From positions 3,348,001 through 3,412,000 of the forward strand of contig NW_020825289.1 of the NCBI RefSeq assembly GCF_003286085.1: a DNA stretch of 64,000 nucleotides, in the 5' to 3' direction. Source of the stretch: Drosophila persimilis. Taxonomy: Eukaryota; Arthropoda; Insecta; Diptera; Drosophilidae. Both the position numbers and the translations under genes were made by a program. The notes beneath the pieces are model-generated. The model made no database searches and was not told the DNA's origin. It saw nothing but the letters and a program-made list of their open reading frames with translations. Of the stretch, positions 60,401 through 64,000 are shown piece by piece; the stretch's first letter is position 1; every line of letters begins with the position of its first letter.

Positions 60401-62383
60401 GTGCATGTGGCGCTGGTGTTGCAGCTGAGCCTGTTTCTGGTGCTGTTGCTGTTGCAGACGATAGAGGTCGCACTGTAGACGTGGTGGTGGTGGTGGTAGC
60501 GGTTGCCGTGGGCGACGAGGCCGTTGCATGGCCGCGATGATAGCCGGCAGCAAAGGAACCGGGGCTGAAAGTGGATCCGTAACCCCCTCCGCGGGCATTG
60601 TGTGAGCGACTACTGTGGCCGAGGGCACCCGGAAATCCGGGGGCTACAATTGAGCCGGCAATAACCTGGCATTTGGTATTTGGGAAAAGTTGAAGGGCGA
60701 GACGAATCAAGGCAAATGCAAATTCAAGAAATATGCGGGAGTAAGTGTAGGGTGAAATGTAAATGGGATTAAATGAAGGATTTGATGCGCCAGAAACAAA
60801 TGAAAGATGGAAAGAAAGAAGAATACAAGAATACAATACGAGATACAATCAATTGAAATCAGCGTTAGTTTGATCAAATTTCACAAGATCTTTTGATCGT
60901 CGTAGTTAGCTAATTATCATAAGCTAAAAATGGTAAAAAAGTGAGTCGAATTGCGGGGCAATTCCCAAAACTACGTATTAACGTTCTGCTTGCACCACTA
61001 CTGAGGAACTCAAGCCAAAAACTTGCTTCTCTTGCTATTAAGTAAATGTATGTACTCCGGGTCGTGACTCATAGTTTAAAGCTGCAATAGAAACCAGCGT
61101 CAGTGTGCACAGATCATACGGACACACAGTACACACAGAGTATATGTGGGTGGGTGTGTTTTAGTGGGGCAAGCTCTCGCGCACAATCACTCTCAGCAGG
61201 ACATGGGTCAGTTTTGACGTCAAGTACAGCTACATATGTACATACATACATACGTATTTACAATCAGCGAATCGCTCTCAGCGATCGCACACCCGCTTTT
61301 ATGTCGGCAGATGTCGTCTGGCTTACCTCTCTGATCAGCCGCCAAGTTGGCTCGCTGTTGGGGTACAGTATGGCCTGACGGCTGACGCCGAAGCTCATCA
61401 GGACGACAGCCAACAGGACGACGAAGTATATCATGTTCTTGACCATTTTGCCCATCATGGTGACCAGGGGACCTGCAACAGATGGACCTCCGCGGATGAG
61501 AAATTAATCATCCCACGCTGCCTTGCTTAACTTACCAAGATATTTATTGACGCCAAGGATGTTCAGTATGCGCAGATACCAGTAGATGCTGTCCACGCAG
61601 TAGATGACTCGTCCGATGTCCATTGTGTTGGGGCGGAAGCGGAATGCCAGACCAATGAGGAAGAGTATAATGGCAGCTCCGTCGCACGGGTTCCACATGT
61701 TCCACGCCCACACAGAAAATTTATGCCTGCCCGACGAATTCCCATCAACGGATCCCATCGTCGTCAAGGACATAGCGTTTATTCAAGCGTGAGAAGCACG
61801 CATTTCCCGAACATATTGAGAACAAAAAGTAATGAAAATGCGTACATCTCCGTAGTCCGTCCGGACTCATATGTTCCCATCGTGCATCGAGAGGTGACAT
61901 TTAACACCTTGTTTTGCGGTGGAGAGGAGAGGACTACTTACGTAATGGCCACTGGCTCCGAGGATATGATTTCGCGAACCTTCTCGAATCCCAGAGTCGT
62001 GATGTAAGCTATCGAATACCACTCCTGCCACCGCGGCACCGGTCCCATCTTGACCAAAACCGTGAACGAGAACATTATCAGAAAGAACATGTAGGCAATC
62101 TGCAACGGAAGGGTTGGACAGTCAATGAAAAGGTGGAGAAATAATTTTAAATATCCGAAAACCCCCTTGGTCAGACATTTCGGAAAGGAAACCCACTAGC
62201 TAGAGGGATAGTCATTTCCGCTACGCTACTTACCGAATCAGCCCAGAATTTGGTAATGGGGGCTGTGTAAAACTCGTGAAACTTTTTCTTCAGGCGCAGG
62301 GGCTGGTGCTGCTTGATTTCGTTGTACTCCGACAAGTTGAAGAACTCCCGGAACTGCGCGGGATCTGAGTCAGTGAGCGAGAC
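54454..62383 (-). CDS. Trpm: TRPM cation channel, pre-S1 to C-terminus (5' part beyond the window)
   Basis: Exons on the - strand: 62383-62234, 62099-61942, 61726-61536, 61472-61327, 58920-58821, 58758-58637, 58555-58432, 58020-57788, 57524-57249, 57184-56800, 56615-56406, 56162-56025, 55767-55610, 55536-54454. Phases agree throughout, giving 1157 residues. Read in order: pre-S1 ([16 protein letters not shown]), S1-S2 ([18 protein letters not shown]), S3-S4 ([20 protein letters not shown]), S5 ([20 protein letters not shown]), pore loop ([18 protein letters not shown]), S6 ([20 protein letters not shown]), TRP box (VWMFQRF), an acidic helical stretch ([20 protein letters not shown]), then a long Ser/Thr-rich tail ending NETMC. 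TRPM channels pass divalent cations in the plasma or lysosomal membrane. No C-terminal kinase domain was found. The N-terminal exons lie beyond 64000. Confidence 0.93.
58921..60189 (-). other. Remainder of the long Trpm intron upstream of the pore exon
   Basis: No coding sequence recognised. A GA-rich run (GATAGAGACAGAGACAGAGA-type) lies at about 60013-60047. Confidence 0.6.
60279..60665 (-). CDS. Trpm: Candidate alternative terminal exon of Trpm (pore-less isoform)
   Basis: It lies in the 2.4-kb intron between the S5 exon (ending 61327) and the pore exon (from 58920). An acceptor (accaaatgccag) precedes 60665. The S5 exon ends in phase 0, and here the phase-0 frame is open for 128 residues: [19 protein letters not shown], a Gly/Ser/His-rich part, a Thr run, then LVCYLESRL and stop. 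AATAAA follows on the - strand at 60195-60190. Splicing to it would give a channel fragment with S1-S5 and a new tail, without pore, S6 or TRP box. A separate nested gene is the alternative. Confidence 0.5.
   Translation of the reverse strand, partial: VIAGSIVAPGFPGALGHSSRSHNARGGGYGSTFSPGSFAAGYHRGHATASSPTATATTTTTTSTVRPLSSATATAPETGSAATPAPHAPTGTTFNSAEHGHLSGGNLTNVQINKDENNKLVCYLESRL
60666..61326 (-). other. Trpm intron between S5 exon and the alternative terminal exon
   Basis: Donor gtaagc follows the S5 exon at 61326. No other feature apart from CATACATA/TACATATG motifs near 61230-61255. Confidence 0.6.
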
Positions 62384-62963
62384 CTACGGAGAAACGCCAA
62401 CGAAATTAATCAGCGTGCTGAGCCTAGTGTGCGTAAAAGCGTAAAGGTACACTATTTGGGCTTAATTAAATCATCAATGTGCAATGAAACATCCAAAAAG
62501 GGAGTGGAGATATAGTACATTGGGCAATTGCGTATACGACTAGAGGACTGGCCGAGGAAAGTGTGATCTGATTGGTTTTGTTTCTAGTTAATTTTTAATT
62601 TTCAGTTATGTATGGTTTGCTATTTATATGCGTGTTTAGTTTTCATACACAGCATGCAACGCAGAGACGCGGAAACGCAGCTGCACGTATAGTTTAAGCA
62701 GATATAGTTAGTCGTATAATTTCTCGAAGAGTGATTACGTACAAAAATAGCGAAAAAACACTGCACTACTTAGGCAAGCCGACAAGGATGATTTAAATTT
62801 TGGCTACGAATATGTCCAATTGTCGATAAACAACTAAGAAATGAGCATCCCAAGAAGAACAAGGAATAAGGCTTAAATGGAATAAATTCTAAAACTAATT
62901 ACAGATGTGCCATTGAAAAAAAAAATACTTTTGGGAGAGAAACTCAATCCGGGATCAACTAAC
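62384..62963 (-). other. Trpm intron
   Basis: Non-coding DNA between the pre-S1 exon and the candidate 39-bp exon. No feature recognised. Confidence 0.5.
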
Positions 62964-63002
62964 ATTGGAGGGTGGTTCTTCCGCTCCAGCAGTGAGATTG
63001 AC
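62964..63002 (-). CDS. Trpm: Candidate 39-bp in-frame Trpm cassette exon
   Basis: Acceptor aatttacag precedes it and donor gttagt follows. It encodes VNLTAGAEEPPSN, is a multiple of three and fits phase 0, matching the start of the next exon (62383). It lies just upstream of S1. Small size makes chance splice matches possible. Confidence 0.4.
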
Positions 63003-63386
63003 CTGTAAATTGATATGATACCAGGACTGAAACTTATTAAAACAACATGTGGGGAACTTTACGTGAAGCTGTCTGTATGTATGCATAGTATAGTATGGAT
63101 GCTGGAGTATGAATCATTGGTCATAGTTCGCAAATGTCAGGGTGATGCGAGTACTTACAAACTATGGGGGTTACCTACGGGATAGTGTTCTCTAGAGGTG
63201 TTAACGATTCTCAACAAAATATACAAAAATACAAATTTATGGTGTCGTTTCGTATGTAGTTACGGGTTTTTTGGGATTGGGTAAATTGGAATCTCATCCT
63301 GTTCTCAGTACAAGTTTTCGATGAAATTTTTGGGGTGTGAGTGTTGGTTTGCTTCGTGTTGCAGTTTAAGTGGTCAGATTACTCAC

Positions 63387-63443
63387 TTTGCCATTTTCGT
63401 GTACTTTTGTATCGCGTACTGAATAAGTATCCGCCAATAGAGC
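63387..63443 (-). CDS. Trpm: Candidate 57-bp in-frame Trpm exon
   Basis: It is flanked by a good acceptor (ccgttacag) and donor gtgagt. It encodes ALLADTYSVRDTKVHENGK, is a multiple of three and in phase 0, so it can be included or skipped without a frame change. No stop occurs in this frame. Confidence 0.5.
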
Positions 63444-64000
63444 CTGTAACGGTTTGGGCACATTTTTCGCATTTATCAGAGAGGGTATTTAATGGTTAAA
63501 TTTTAGTTCCACGTCTATTTGCCATGGACTTTGGACGAAATACTTGAGTTGAGATGAAGAGTTGAAATGGGTGTGTGTTGAACCGATTAGCAAGGAAAAG
63601 ATTTATCATAGTGATTCTATATTACAAGGAAATGGCTTAAAATAAAAGTGTGACTGCCAATAATTTATTCCCGAATAAGAGTATAACCATTCGCATTCTA
63701 CAGATATACGTACAAATACATAATAATAAACACCACCATCAAGAACTACACAAGCGCCATGACTGCCCGAAGTAGTATACTGTGGACACATCGAGAATCT
63801 ACCTTTAATGATTTTGCAACAATTGGATCCCCGGTGAAAGGATTTTTCCCGTGTGTGGAGCGTGCGCACAGTGGGGACAGCGATGGAAATATGATGATAA
63901 TAAAGATTGGGTGTTTGTGCAGTGCTCGCGTAACTGAAAAAAAATATTTGCACAAGTGCAGTGCCAGAAGGCAGCCTGACACTAACGGACTGAAAGTATA
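63444..64000 (-). other. Trpm intron reaching the window edge
   Basis: No exon could be assigned with confidence. A stretch at about 63800-63930 has an acceptor-like T-run and a donor-like AAAGGTAGA, but its translation does not resemble a TRPM family region. Confidence 0.45.

Noticed and set aside
63746..63953. Possible further Trpm exon with acceptor and donor-like ends
   Set aside because: None of its frames resembles the TRPM region expected just before the pre-S1 exon.
1..64000. CRISPR arrays, bacterial operons, ribosome binding sites, tRNA or rRNA genes
   Set aside because: The window is insect nuclear DNA with spliced genes; no CRISPR-like spaced repeats, cloverleaf or rRNA sequence was recognised.

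Overview
The window is insect nuclear DNA, almost certainly Drosophila. Genes have short GT-AG introns, and three can be read as orthologues of fly genes: Follistatin (Fs), the alpha-integrin scab/Volado (scb) and Trpm. Many copies of a DINE-1/SGM-type dispersed repeat, opening with a TTTATACCCGATACTCAAAA-like edge and carrying GTCTGTCCGTC microsatellites, suggest the obscura species group. The species itself is an inference.

Layout. 1-326: last two exons of a G-patch (AGGF1-like) gene, + strand. 1558-2600: a DINE-like element. 3253-10705: Fs on the - strand. 8.69-35.21 kb: a very large near-perfect palindrome, with arms of about 12.6 kb (8688-21240 and 22645-35212), an inner zone of weaker inverted similarity, and a non-palindromic centre near 21.66-22.14 kb. 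The left arm begins inside Fs intron 2, so Fs exons 1-2 and the 10 kb upstream of Fs are repeated head-to-head on the right, as a truncated Fs copy at 33157-34432 (+). Next to the symmetry centre each arm carries a decayed Helentron (Rep/Pif1 helicase) and DINE-like non-autonomous relatives. 35.2-44.8 kb is repeat-rich, with unrecognised ORF fragments and a LINE reverse-transcriptase scrap. 45131-52544: scb (+), with two alternative signal-peptide first exons splicing in the same phase to a shared body; the model encodes 1117 residues. 54454 to the right edge: the 3' two thirds of Trpm (-), from just before S1 to the C-terminus, converging on scb.

Functional themes: Fs is a secreted TGF-beta-family (activin/BMP) antagonist, scb an adhesion receptor and Trpm a cation channel. 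They share no operon-like logic; they are ordinary neighbouring genes. What is unusual is the structure: the palindrome with the duplicated 5' half of Fs, the Helentron at its centre, and a candidate pore-less Trpm isoform made by an alternative terminal exon (60279-60665).

Limits: exon boundaries come from reading frames and splice consensus only. Arm identity was judged by eye. The palindrome could in principle be an assembly artefact.
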